Of a stretch of DNA of 64,000 bases, positions 1 through 8,712 are shown piece after piece. Below the pieces are notes generated by a model. It worked only from the letters and a program-made list of their open reading frames with translations, made no database searches and was not told where the DNA came from. The translations under genes were made by a program, and so were the position numbers. Position 1 is the stretch's first letter; each line of letters opens with the position of its first letter. Location of the stretch: assembly GCA_030066985.1 (NCBI GenBank), contig JASJAN010000007.1, forward strand, positions 1 to 64,000, given 5' to 3'. This stretch comes from Desulfobacterales bacterium (GTDB taxonomy: Bacteria > Desulfobacterota > Desulfobacteria > Desulfobacterales > JAHEIW01).

Positions 1-129
1 CAACAACCTTCGATCGTGTAAAGCCTTTCTTCTTTCAGGCCCTTTGTGAAAAAACCGGTGCAGACTAAAGATTTTACGTCTATCTTTGCCGGTACGTCTT
101 TCGGGAATGATACGAAGAGGCTGTTGCAT
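1..129 (-). CDS. Arg-rich hypothetical protein, 5' end only (runs off the window)
   Basis: An open frame starts with ATG at 129 on the minus strand and stays open for 43 codons to the window edge. An AGGAGGT-like Shine-Dalgarno lies 5-6 nt upstream (133-140), which fixes the start. The visible N-terminus begins MQQPLRIIPERRTGKDRR and is very basic, with repeated ERR/DRR clusters. Short proteins with such motifs are common in Desulfobacterales, but I do not recognise a family, and the rest of the protein is outside the window. No function is assigned. Confidence 0.6.
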   Translation of the reverse strand, partial: MQQPLRIIPERRTGKDRRKIFSLHRFFHKGPERRKALHDRRLL

Positions 130-208
130 GGTTGACCTCCTGAGAAGTTTGATAGAGTTGAAACGAGGCGGCCCACTGCATTGATGGGCTACCACGTTAA
201 GGAGGAGA

Positions 209-246
209 ACAGATGAATAGGGCAATTTTATTCCCCGTTCATCTGT
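209..246 (+). other. Stem-loop containing a possible 11-codon leader ORF
   Basis: ACAGATGAA (209-217) pairs perfectly with TTCATCTGT (238-246), and an inner GGG/CCC pairing extends the stem. A strong AAGGAGGAG ribosome site (199-207) is followed by ATG at 213 and a stop at 246, giving MNRAILFPVHL. The start codon therefore sits inside the stem. It could be a leader peptide or a structured RNA, but no gene follows closely on this strand (the next begins at 911), so translation is doubtful. Confidence 0.35.
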
Positions 247-344
247 AGAGAGCCAGAATATTATGATGTGGTTACATTGTTTGCCCTGCCGGCCCTATCG
301 ATTACGCACCCGATGGACCAATACAATGTCAATATTAACAAAAA

Positions 345-369
345 GGGGCGGTTCAAATTGAACCACCCC
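345..369 (-). terminator. Strong hairpin, terminator-like on the minus strand
   Basis: GGGGCGGTTCAA (345-356) is complementary to TTGAACCACCCC (358-369) apart from one C/A mismatch. Read on the minus strand, the stem is followed by TTTTTGTT, the usual shape of a Rho-independent terminator. No minus-strand gene lies immediately upstream, so it may protect the gene at 1-129 from read-through, or be one of several palindromes in this AT-rich stretch. Confidence 0.45.
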
Positions 370-401
370 CTAATGGTTGATGCTTCCAAAATGCTGTTGA
401 T

Positions 402-453
402 AATTTTTCTGCTGTTGCCAGCCTAAATGGCTTAACAGAAAGGCAGAAAAATT
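402..453. repeat. 52-bp imperfect palindrome
   Basis: AATTTTTCTGC (402-412) is perfectly complementary to GCAGAAAAATT (443-453). Inside it, TGTT/AACA and GCCA/TGGC pairings close a small loop, giving a nearly continuous hairpin. It is the third strong hairpin within 250 bp. It has no U-tract beyond the stem itself and no coding potential. Function unknown: a structured RNA or a remnant mobile palindrome are both possible. Confidence 0.5.
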
Positions 454-910
454 GCACAAACATTCCAGAAGGCACGAAACAGATTAATGCAATGTTTTAG
501 AAACGCAAGGGGGAATGGCAATTTTTTTCACTGAGGTATGGGTTGATTGGTATTGGGCTTCAGACTGATGACACCAAGACAGCACTCCCGGTCAAAACGG
601 CATACATGTGATATCATCTCTGATATTTCAAATATCACAACAATTTTATGACCCTAAAAACCTTTGATTTGTTGGAGATACCAAAGGTGTCACAACCCTG
701 TAAATACGTATAACCTCAGTAACCAAATCATGTATGAATTCGGAATACGCTATCTTTTCGAATCCTATTAACCAAGTATTTCTTCTATTAATGAACCCCT
801 ATTTTGAAAAAAATTTAACCTCTGTAATATAAAGATAATTAAATATAATCATTGAAAATATTAATTTTCGTGTTACTTTAGTATTATAACCTATTTCTAT
901 TCCTAATAAA
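454..910. other. AT-rich non-coding stretch upstream of the AAA-SPOR gene
   Basis: No open frame with a convincing start is present. The right-hand half (about 770-905) is strongly AT-rich with runs such as TTTTGAAAAAAATTTAA and TATAAAGATAATTAAA, which would suit a promoter for the gene at 911, but no unambiguous -35/-10 pair can be fixed by eye. Low GC continues into the following gene. Confidence 0.4.
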
Positions 911-2767
911 ATGAAGATCAAGATCATACCGATTGTGGCAAGTATCAGTTTGTTGTTTTTCGGTATCGGATTCTTCGGAATACACAGTAAGCTGCTGAAC
1001 TTGCGACATGCCCATCATCAAGAAAAATTGGAACAAGATAGACAGAATTCTGTTCCAATTTCGACGGGTACTTTCCTAATCCTACTGACTATAGGCGTTG
1101 CCGGCGCGTTAGGTATCCACCGTAAAAATAAGACCTCATATAACACTTCTCAAATAAAAGCGTCATCAAAATCATATGATCCAAAATTCAATCCGTTTTC
1201 CAAATCAGTTGGAATGAAGAATTTTTGGTTCGGTGAATCGCAGTCGAAAACTCTTAACGCATTAAAGAAAGCGGTCTGGGGTGACGCGAATTTTATAGTG
1301 CTCACTGGGGATTCTGGAGTTGGAAAAACGACCCTGATTAAATATCTTGAAATGGAGCTTTTACCTGAATTTATAAGCGTTGAGATAAGTGATGAGTTTC
1401 AGGATGAAAAAGACTTGTTCATGTTGATAGCCGCCAGCGCAGGCATAAACGAAAATTTTAAGAATAAAGGTGCATTCTTCATTCGCTTCAATCAATATTT
1501 ACACAGCGTTCATGCTGAAAATAAAAAAATCTTACTCATATTAAATGGTCTTACTGAAATAAACGACAACCTTATTAAAGAATTGTCATTTTTATCAAAC
1601 ATAACGATTCAGCATCAGAAAATTATAAAGATTCTTATTTCATGTGAAAGAATACCATTTAGCCCAAATGAACAATTTAAACCGACAAACAGTTCCATAA
1701 TTATATGCCGTCTTGAGCCATTAAACAAAAGTGAGACCAACAGCTATATTGACTATATGCTTGGGACCGCCGGTATAAAAAATAGTATTTTTCCCCAGGA
1801 AACCATTCAGAATATTTTTTTGCACTCCCAAGGAATTCCCCGAGAAATAAATAAGATTTGTGATTGCGCATTAAATTTTGCAAATGAACTGAAATTGAGG
1901 ACTGTTGATCCGGTAGTCATAGAGAACTGTTGTAAAGAGCTAAATCTTCTAATGAGGGAACAAAAAATTAATTATGGAAAGATTCCTCGGAAAGCTGAAC
2001 AGACAATGGGTCTGTTTGATAATTTCTTCAGCCGATTTTCAACTTGGAAGTTGTTTGACCAACAAAGAACCTTTCCCGATATAAATAAGCAAAGGGTTTT
2101 CGGTAGTTTTAGGAAAGCAGGGGCGAAGTTCTATTTATTTATTCACAGCACGACAAAAAGCTTCTACCTAAAACAGCGCAATTATTGGAGCACCAATATT
2201 TTTATTTCAAGGCTCTTTGATTCTTTTTTGTGGAATAGTGTATTATCAGTAGGTTTAGTTGCTTTAGCACTAACATTTGCTCTTTGGTATCAGGGGATTT
2301 TACCACTTAAGCCGGATGCCCCTAAGTCTGCCGATTTTCAAAAAGAATACTACTCACCCGATATGGATAAGGAAATTCTTTATGATAAGAGAAACATCCA
2401 ACCATCGGAACAATTGAATACTCTCGCAATGAAGCAACTTAGCAATGATCAACAATTGTATAACTTTGATAGACAAAATGAATTGGAATTGAAACCTCGA
2501 GTTAACGAGCTTAAGTCGGCTAAAGCAGGTTATTTTGTTCAAGTAGGTGCATTTCGCATTAAAGAAAATGCCATTAACACTACACGCATGTTAAAAAAGA
2601 AAGGGTATCTAGCTAGAATCGTAATGCTCAATGATTCAAAAGGCCGATTATGGCATACTGTTCGAATCGGCGAATATGCCTCCCTAAAAAATGCATCGAA
2701 AAATGCCGCTAGCTTTTCAAGGCAAGAAAAAACAGATTCAATTGTCCTTCCATTGAGACAACCATAA
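911..2767 (+). CDS. Membrane-anchored ExeA/GspA-like AAA ATPase with C-terminal SPOR domain
   Basis: The 618-residue protein has an N-terminal hydrophobic segment (about 5-24), a second at about 53-69, then an ATPase module of the ExeA/GspA type: Walker A GDSGVGKT at 133-140 and a GIPREINKI sensor-like motif near 308. A third membrane segment lies near 440-460, and a SPOR peptidoglycan-binding domain fills about 540-618 (begins GYFVQVGAFRIKENA, ends in a VRIGEY-type strand). The ATPase-TM-SPOR plan recalls DamX-like and type II secretion ATPases acting at the cell wall or septum. The expected Walker B (hhhhDE) reads ILLILNG at about 207-213, so both acidic residues are absent and ATP hydrolysis is doubtful. 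The start has only a weak ribosome site. Base composition is clearly more AT-rich than the core genes. No operon partner is evident. Confidence 0.75.
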   Translation: MKIKIIPIVASISLLFFGIGFFGIHSKLLNLRHAHHQEKLEQDRQNSVPISTGTFLILLTIGVAGALGIHRKNKTSYNTSQIKASSKSYDPKFNPFSKSVGMKNFWFGESQSKTLNALKKAVWGDANFIVLTGDSGVGKTTLIKYLEMELLPEFISVEISDEFQDEKDLFMLIAASAGINENFKNKGAFFIRFNQYLHSVHAENKKILLILNGLTEINDNLIKELSFLSNITIQHQKIIKILISCERIPFSPNEQFKPTNSSIIICRLEPLNKSETNSYIDYMLGTAGIKNSIFPQETIQNIFLHSQGIPREINKICDCALNFANELKLRTVDPVVIENCCKELNLLMREQKINYGKIPRKAEQTMGLFDNFFSRFSTWKLFDQQRTFPDINKQRVFGSFRKAGAKFYLFIHSTTKSFYLKQRNYWSTNIFISRLFDSFLWNSVLSVGLVALALTFALWYQGILPLKPDAPKSADFQKEYYSPDMDKEILYDKRNIQPSEQLNTLAMKQLSNDQQLYNFDRQNELELKPRVNELKSAKAGYFVQVGAFRIKENAINTTRMLKKKGYLARIVMLNDSKGRLWHTVRIGEYASLKNASKNAASFSRQEKTDSIVLPLRQP

Positions 2768-2955
2768 CGAATCTTACAAAAAGCTAATCAAATAGATTCG
2801 TATAACTTTTTAAAATGAAATACTGGCCTATTGCAGATTCATTGAGATAATCTGTATTTTGCTAAAATTGCAGATATGCTAATATGACACAACAAGACGT
2901 ACTGACAGTTTGAAGGTCAGAGTCGCTTAGGCCCTGCCTGTTTTCTCTCTATAGG

Positions 2956-3438
2956 CTATTGAGTAGAATTTAAATAAATATCTATTATATAAAAAATAAA
3001 TATGCTTGCCATGAATGAGAAGATTAGTAGCAAAAGGAATCCATGACCAATGTTTATACGTTTTGCAGAATATCTATTACGAATGTCAACAAACGTATCA
3101 TTAAAAATGTTAACAAGCTTATCAAAATAAATTTGATTATCGGGTTTATTTATGGCAGTAGTGAGGGCTTCTTTGCAGAATCTACAAAATTTATCATCTT
3201 TTCTTAAAGGTGTATCGCAATATGGGCATATTAAAAAAAAGTTTTTGCATAAGCTGCAAAATTCAGCATTTCTTTCTACAGGCTTATCGCAATAAGGACA
3301 CATCAATGCAAAGATTTTAACAGGAGGAAAATCCTTAAATAACTTTTTATGGTAATCGCAAAAATCCGAATCATTCGTTGCATAATTTTCACAACGAATT
3401 TTTTCCCTTGTATACGCGTAGCATTTGTTTTTGTTCAT
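2956..3438 (-). CDS. Zinc-ribbon protein with C-terminal membrane anchor
   Basis: About 160 residues. The first 95 carry three cysteine clusters: an N-terminal C-x9-C-x10-C-x2-H set, then two CPYC-x10-CxxC ribbons (CPYCDKPVERNAEFCSLC and CPYCDTPLRKDDKFCRFC), each expected to hold one zinc. A hydrophobic segment of about 22 residues near the C-terminus predicts one membrane anchor with the ribbons on the cytoplasmic side. The start is ambiguous: ATG at 3438 has a weak GGA 8 nt upstream, whereas a TTG at 3450 sits 4-5 nt after GAGAGGTG and would add four residues. Zinc-ribbon anchors of this kind occur in adaptor proteins, but no specific role can be read from the neighbours. AT-rich like the gene before it. 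Confidence 0.65.
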   Translation of the reverse strand: MNKNKCYAYTREKIRCENYATNDSDFCDYHKKLFKDFPPVKIFALMCPYCDKPVERNAEFCSLCKNFFLICPYCDTPLRKDDKFCRFCKEALTTAINKPDNQIYFDKLVNIFNDTFVDIRNRYSAKRINIGHGFLLLLIFSFMASIFIFYIIDIYLNSTQ

Positions 3439-3534
3439 TTTCAGTTCCAAAAAACACCTCTCAATCTGAGAAATGGGGTCTTGATTTCAGCCCAAGACAG
3501 CCTCCAAATGGTTATCCGTTGCTCGACAAACAAA

Positions 3535-3571
3535 AAATAGCCAAGTCCCCTAATAGGCTACTTGGCTATTT
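3535..3571. terminator. 12-bp perfect stem-loop, terminator-like in both directions
   Basis: AAATAGCCAAGT (3535-3546) and ACTTGGCTATTT (3560-3571) are exact complements around a 13-nt loop. Runs of A on the left and T on the right let it act as a terminator in either direction. It sits upstream of the zinc-ribbon gene's start, so it may block read-through from the right. Confidence 0.5.
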
Positions 3572-3831
3572 AATTAAGACACATTGCATACTGTCTCCCC
3601 CCAACAGATGCTTAAGCCTTGTTATTTAACCCTCAGATGTTTGTTGTTGAATATAAAAGAAAAAATAATGAAAAATCAATAGATTTATATTAAAATTTGT
3701 CAGAAAACCATACACCAACTAATTACAGTATATTGAGAATACATGCACTTTAGCGATTTTACAGATACATATCGAATATCAAGGTTTTTAGGGGGATGAT
3801 ACTTACATAGTTGTTGTAGGTATCAAAGGAA

Positions 3832-3896
3832 GGGAGCCCTTGCGAAAAGGAGGAATAAACCAACCCTTGGCAAATGAATGGGTCTCAAGGGCTCCC
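3832..3896. repeat. Long palindrome downstream of the small secreted-protein gene
   Basis: GGGAGCCCTTG (3832-3842) is the exact complement of CAAGGGCTCCC (3886-3896). The 43-nt interior has a weaker ACCC/GGGT pairing. On the minus strand it follows the gene ending at 3966 and could be its terminator, though the T-tract is poor. Confidence 0.5.
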
Positions 3897-3965
3897 AAAA
3901 CAAATTGGTGAACAATTATTAGAATGCTTCAAGCAGCCATCTGATGCTTTAGGCAACAACCTTCA

Positions 3966-4304
3966 TCAATGATATATTTGATGGAATCTTTTATTCAAAT
4001 AGTATTCTATTTTGTAGGGTTTTGTGCCAATCTGATTTTTAATCATTTCATTGACAAGCATGTTCTGGTTATTCGTTAAAAAAACAACCTTTTGTTTGGA
4101 AAGGGTTCCACAACTTCGCAAGTTCGCAGATTTTGAGCTTTGCAGGCCTGCTTTAGAGTGGTTTTTGGAGATACATTTAGAAATAAATTCGTTATAGTAT
4201 TTCCTTAATTGTTCGTTACCCGTTCCCTGTGCGGTTGCCGAGACCGCTCCCATTAAAATGGCCACCATTAACAACGCTGTAATGATAAAAATTTTTCCTC
4301 CCAT
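3966..4304 (-). CDS. Small secreted protein of unknown function
   Basis: 112 residues. It starts MGGKIFIITALLMVAILMG, a clear Sec signal peptide with probable cleavage after the ATA near residue 25. The mature part is basic, about 87 residues, with two cysteines (in CISKNH and LRSCGT) that could form one disulfide in the periplasm. The start is supported by AGGAGG 7 nt upstream. It stands alone on its strand, followed by the 3832-3896 palindrome. I recognise no family. Confidence 0.6.
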   Translation of the reverse strand: MGGKIFIITALLMVAILMGAVSATAQGTGNEQLRKYYNEFISKCISKNHSKAGLQSSKSANLRSCGTLSKQKVVFLTNNQNMLVNEMIKNQIGTKPYKIEYYLNKRFHQIYH

Positions 4305-4783
4305 TTTAATCCTCCTTTTCTGTTATTGGATTTGATTGAGATTTAATCCACTAACATGACCTTGCTATTAGGGCCGGATGCAATTTCAATTAGAAGAATC
4401 AGGGATCGCTGTCGTTTTCAGACAACTTGAGCTCTGGAAACCAGATACCTTTTAGACGAGTAGAATAAGCTATCGGCCATTGGCTTAGCCAAGTAACTTT
4501 GGGGGGATATTGAAATAGCGATCAAGGGTTTTATGTCGTATCTTTATCAAGACGATTTACATCCTGTCCCCACCATCAGAATGTTATCGTCATTTGATTT
4601 AAACGACCATATTGCCTTTTGGCATGGGGATGCCCCTGAAGCAGAAAAGGCAACCAAACCTTACTTCAGGGGCAATGATTGGAAGGTTGCATTGAGGTGC
4701 AAACCTAGTTTCTAATTTTACATATAACAGAATTATTGTAAACCATAGTAGATCAAGTATAAAACACTAGGTAAAAACCAGGG
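4305..4783. other. 479-bp non-coding stretch with one palindrome
   Basis: The only structure is TGCCCCTGAAG (4631-4641) paired exactly with CTTCAGGGGCA (4664-4674), with inner AAGG/CCTT pairing. A 60-codon open frame spans it, but it has no ribosome site and contains the palindrome, so it is not called. The right end (4720-4783) is the 3' flank of the LuxR-type gene. Confidence 0.45.
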
Positions 4784-6241
4784 TTACTTAAGAAATGAAA
4801 GGCGGGTTCTGAGATTTTCCTTGGTTCTATTTAATCCCAGTTTTTTACGAATGTTTCTTCTGTGGAACTCGATCGTTTTCGGAGAAAGATTCATTATTGT
4901 GGCAATTTCTTTGCTTGTATTGCCCTGTTTGATTTGGTTTGCGATTTTAATTTCCTGAGGGGTTAAACGGTAATAACTTGACGAAAAATTCCGGGCGAAG
5001 GGGGAGACGATATTATTTAAATTCGTTTGAATTATTTCCAGATAGGCTTTTTGTCTTTCACTAAGGCCACCATTTTGAAGTTTTTCAAGATAAGGTTTAA
5101 TTAAGGATTTTACGTTTGAAAGTATATTGTCTTCAAGTTCATTTTTTTCTTCCTCTATTTTTTTTAACAAGACCTTGAGGGCGGCATTAAGCTCTTCCAG
5201 ATCACGTGCTTTGGATTCCAGCTCTTTGTCTTTTAATTTTAAAGCCTCTTCAGATCGTTTACGTTTGGTAATATCAATTAATATTCCGTTAACGTATCTG
5301 TTCCAACCTTTTTCGTTCTTACCTCCGGTTGAAATTCCATGAATCCAGCGCCATTCACCTCTATCTTTGTGATACGTTCTATATTCCTCATTGAAACGGT
5401 TGGTTTTGAATGCTCGTTGGTTAGCTTCAGATAATCTTTTCACGTCATCGGGGTGCGCATTTTCAAACCATGTCTCAAATTTCATCGGCTCTGGAATACC
5501 CAATATCGTTTTAGCTGAAGGACTTATAAATTTAATCCTGAGCTTATGGGGACTTTTTCCATCACTAACTAACCGGTAGATGGCAAAATTTGTTGCACTC
5601 TCCATTAGCGATTCGAGATGCTCTACACTCTCTTGAAGTGCATCCCTTGTTTTTAACCGGCCAATGGCACCTCCAATTTGAGCAACTACCGCCTCGATAG
5701 CAATTCGAACTGGTAAAGGTATGTCCTCCACACTGTGGGAAGCAAGGTTCATACACCCTACTACTTTTCCTTCGTCTAACAACGGCAAAGTCATGAAGGC
5801 TCGGATTCCCTCACGTTGTTCCTCCGGAGTCAACGAAACCTCCAAATCTTTGTGTGAGATATAGGCTGGTTTACCCTTCTTTACATATAATGAATTATCT
5901 GAGTTTTTGTCATAGTGAGAAACGGCTTGGACAAATTCCTCAGATAATCCTTGGTGGACTATTAGATTTAAATCTTCGTTTCGTTTATCAAAAAGATAAA
6001 TTCCACCACAATCCATACCAGACATTTGTATGCTGATCTGAAGACTTATGTGTAATCCCTTTGTTAAATCACTAGTTGAAGCGATCGAAACGGATAGATT
6101 CCGCTGATATTCCATCAGCTTTTTTGACTGTTTGTATTCATTTTCTCTTTGTAAGAATAGTTCGTTTGTTTTTGCTGCTTCATTTGTTCGTTTTTCCAGC
6201 AATTCTTCAAGTTCTTCATACGTTGGCTTTATGGTCATCAA
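4784..6241 (-). CDS. Cytoplasmic GAF-PAS-LuxR sensor-regulator
   Basis: 485 residues with a GAF domain at about 45-195, a PAS domain (PAS_3 type, about 215-330, closing with the GILIDITKRKRSEE linker), a coiled coil at about 333-375 and a LuxR/FixJ helix-turn-helix at about 422-480 (LTPQEIKIANQIKQGNTSKE, then IATIMNLSPKTIEFHRRNI). No membrane segments, so it probably senses a soluble ligand or redox state and acts directly on DNA. The start ATG at 6241 has AGAGGA 6-7 nt upstream; a second ATG follows immediately. It is monocistronic. The target genes are unknown; no kinase partner is adjacent. Confidence 0.8.
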   Translation of the reverse strand: MMTIKPTYEELEELLEKRTNEAAKTNELFLQRENEYKQSKKLMEYQRNLSVSIASTSDLTKGLHISLQISIQMSGMDCGGIYLFDKRNEDLNLIVHQGLSEEFVQAVSHYDKNSDNSLYVKKGKPAYISHKDLEVSLTPEEQREGIRAFMTLPLLDEGKVVGCMNLASHSVEDIPLPVRIAIEAVVAQIGGAIGRLKTRDALQESVEHLESLMESATNFAIYRLVSDGKSPHKLRIKFISPSAKTILGIPEPMKFETWFENAHPDDVKRLSEANQRAFKTNRFNEEYRTYHKDRGEWRWIHGISTGGKNEKGWNRYVNGILIDITKRKRSEEALKLKDKELESKARDLEELNAALKVLLKKIEEEKNELEDNILSNVKSLIKPYLEKLQNGGLSERQKAYLEIIQTNLNNIVSPFARNFSSSYYRLTPQEIKIANQIKQGNTSKEIATIMNLSPKTIEFHRRNIRKKLGLNRTKENLRTRLSFLK

Positions 6242-6554
6242 AAATCCTCTAACGGCCTTGAGAATAGAAATGGCTCATAGCATTTTTCGGATATGTTTGG
6301 GCAATCCGAAAAAATGATTGCCGGTGAATAAAGTATGTTCTGTTATTTTCGGTCTTTTAAAATTAGAATCTATATTGAATAATAGAAGTTGTAATTATTG
6401 TCAATAATACTGGAGTATTATACTACAGAGTGGTAATTTATGGTGTGGGTATTATAGAAAAGTCAATTGGTGATATATTGATACATGAACTTTGGCAATT
6501 TTTCATATATGAAATGGATATCACAAGAATTTTAAGATTGTGGATTGAATTCGG
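6242..6554. other. 313-bp AT-rich gap
   Basis: This lies between the start of the GAF-PAS-LuxR gene and the stop of the aldehyde oxidoreductase gene, both on the minus strand. It must hold the regulator's promoter. I see AT-rich sequence, no coding frame and no strong terminator. Confidence 0.4.
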
Positions 6555-8603
6555 TTAGCTTCCCAGCCTGCCGTGGGCTTCCAGTTCATCGGCTACGTAT
6601 GACAATTCAAGCGATTGGAGGGTGTTCCGCTTCGGCCATCCCGTGTTGGGATCCCAACCCTCGAAATTATAATACCGGGTTTTGAAATCGTCGAATTTAT
6701 CGCGATCGTGACACCGGTAGCTGACCAAAAGCCAATCCCATTTCCCGTTTTTTCGGCCGGGCAGATAATAGGAACGATGATTAAAAGGACTTGGTTCTTT
6801 AACGTTGTAAATATAGTCGGAAAAATGCACCATGTCCCGGTGACGACCCTGCAGAGTCCAGATGGCGTTGTCGAGATTCCATATTTTTCTTCCCATTTCC
6901 ATACCGTCGACAAAGCTATAATTGTTACCCGTCACATCGTTGAAGAATCGTTGTTCTCCTTCGCCTGTGCACCCCAGATAATCCTTTGTTCGACCACAAA
7001 CAAATTGCGGCCATTTGTGATCACAATATAGCACGGATTGTTTCCAGAATCGGGTATAGCGTCTCTGCCAGGCTACCAGTTTGATCATATGATCCGAGTA
7101 GATGTTCTCATCACTGTAATCGAGCATCAACGGGTCTCCTTGGAAAGGAAACAGCTTGCTGCTAAAGGCGTTCACAAATGATTCGGCGGGTACCGGAACC
7201 TTTTTTCCGTGATCTTTGAAAGACTTGGCGTACCAAAATAGTAACGTAAATTCGTGTTCGTTGCAGTCCCGATCGCCCAGGATCGTGCTGTATCCCCAGC
7301 AGACCTGACTTCTGGGATCGTAACCATGTTCGGGTAGTCCCCAGTACGGGTACAAAAGCAAACCGGTTTTCAGATCCTGCTCCAACCGCCCCCATCTTTG
7401 AGCTGCACGGTAAAATCCCTCGGCCATGTCGTCGCCGATGCCTTCTCGATTGCTGATCATTCCTACGAACTTCTCGGCAAATTCAACTGTACCCAACCTG
7501 CTAAAATCAAGGTCGCTGTCGATTTTCCTACCAGGGCCCAGCACGCCCTTTTTAGCCAGCGCTAAAATATAAGGCAGACCGCGCAAAGCTTCATAGGCAT
7601 TGACACCCTGTTTCTGTAGCAAATCCGTTGCGATGTAAGACGCATTCGTCTGCCTCCAGTGTTTCCTTTTGTCGGCCCAGGTGTAGAAAACCGTTTCGGC
7701 GCAGGTCGAATCGGTCCCCATCCCGGATGAATTCCTTTCCTGGCAACCGGCATGGCAGCCCACACATGCGTGAATGCGGGCGTTTTTGTCGCCTTTCCAG
7801 AGATAAATAAGCGGCCTTTCCTTGCCGCGTTGATGATCGACATTGAAAGCGTATTCCTTGTTCGCCCAGATACGGGATTCCATCAAGGCGTTCGGATCCG
7901 AGACCTTGACGCTGCCCGTTCCGATAACGCTGATAGCTTTGAGGTTTTTCGATCCCCACACACCACCGAATCCCCCTTGGCCCGAAGCGTTGGCTACGTC
8001 GTGAATAAGACAGGCGATCCGTCCCAGGTTCTCTCCTGCCGGTCCGATGGTGAGAACGGCCGGTTTTTGGGTCGTTCTGGCCTCGGAATCCTTTCCGCCG
8101 ACTTTCATCCAGTCGCCAAAGGCCTGGCCTTCCATCACTTCAGCCCATATCTTCTCCTGGGTCTGCCAGGTATCCAAACCCCACAGATGCCCGGCGTCTT
8201 TAATCCGGACCTTGTCGTTTCTGATATCGATCCAGACCGGTTTGTCCGCTTTTCCCTCGACAACGATGCCGTCCCAGCCCGCGTATTTTAGCATGGGAGC
8301 AAATCTGCCCCCGAAATTGCTCCGGGTAAACCATTCAACGGGGAAAGACTGCACTCCGATTCCTTGCACCTCCGTTCGTGCGGAGGCACCAGGGACCAGG
8401 GTTCCGGATAAGGGAGACGTCATAATCGTTACGATGTTTGCGGGCTCGAATCCACTGATGGCCTTGTTCTTTACCAGATCCCAAAAAATGGCCGAACCCA
8501 TTCCATGCCCCCCGCCCCATTGTTGATATTTTTCGGTATTGATAATAGAAATCTTTCCGGCGGTAAGATTCAGCCTCAGTATTTTACCTGTATATCCATT
8601 CAT
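6555..8603 (-). CDS. Tungsten-type aldehyde:ferredoxin oxidoreductase family protein
   Basis: 682 residues from the start chosen here, MNGYTGKILRLNLTAG, the usual N-terminus of the family; an upstream in-frame ATG at 8666 would add 21 residues unlike the family. Visible features are WGGGHGMGSA (29-38), the cofactor-domain stretch GQGGFGGVWGSKNLKA near 208-223, and the [4Fe-4S] cysteines C280, C283 and C287 in CVGCHAGC, with a fourth ligand probably among C527, C536 and C545. The family oxidises aldehydes to acids, or reduces acids, on a bis-pyranopterin tungsten site. BamB of benzoyl-CoA reductase belongs to the same superfamily and also travels with Fe-S partners, so the substrate cannot be set from sequence alone. 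It lies about 110 bp downstream of the Fe-S protein gene on the same strand, probably one operon. No cofactor-synthesis genes are nearby. Confidence 0.88.
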   Translation of the reverse strand: MNGYTGKILRLNLTAGKISIINTEKYQQWGGGHGMGSAIFWDLVKNKAISGFEPANIVTIMTSPLSGTLVPGASARTEVQGIGVQSFPVEWFTRSNFGGRFAPMLKYAGWDGIVVEGKADKPVWIDIRNDKVRIKDAGHLWGLDTWQTQEKIWAEVMEGQAFGDWMKVGGKDSEARTTQKPAVLTIGPAGENLGRIACLIHDVANASGQGGFGGVWGSKNLKAISVIGTGSVKVSDPNALMESRIWANKEYAFNVDHQRGKERPLIYLWKGDKNARIHACVGCHAGCQERNSSGMGTDSTCAETVFYTWADKRKHWRQTNASYIATDLLQKQGVNAYEALRGLPYILALAKKGVLGPGRKIDSDLDFSRLGTVEFAEKFVGMISNREGIGDDMAEGFYRAAQRWGRLEQDLKTGLLLYPYWGLPEHGYDPRSQVCWGYSTILGDRDCNEHEFTLLFWYAKSFKDHGKKVPVPAESFVNAFSSKLFPFQGDPLMLDYSDENIYSDHMIKLVAWQRRYTRFWKQSVLYCDHKWPQFVCGRTKDYLGCTGEGEQRFFNDVTGNNYSFVDGMEMGRKIWNLDNAIWTLQGRHRDMVHFSDYIYNVKEPSPFNHRSYYLPGRKNGKWDWLLVSYRCHDRDKFDDFKTRYYNFEGWDPNTGWPKRNTLQSLELSYVADELEAHGRLGS

Positions 8604-8712
8604 AATATTGGTCTCATAGTAACTCGAAAGTCTTGAGTTCTTCCGTCCTTGCGAGGAGCAAGGCACGGGCGATGTGGCTCCCAGTTATAGATTATGGTCA
8701 ACGCTGGACGTT

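Larger units (their letters stand above)
3451..3965. other. 515-bp non-coding stretch with two palindromes
   Basis: No credible coding frame. It contains the hairpin at 3535-3571 and the long palindrome at 3832-3896, listed separately. The rest is AT-rich with no recognisable RNA gene. Confidence 0.5.

Noticed and set aside
4533-4715. 60-codon plus-strand open frame
   Set aside because: No ribosome site, a palindrome (4631-4674) runs through it, and the translation has no recognisable pattern.
6593-8526. Several 60-180-codon frames on both strands inside the aldehyde oxidoreductase gene
   Set aside because: They are shadows of the coding frame with no ribosome sites or family patterns.
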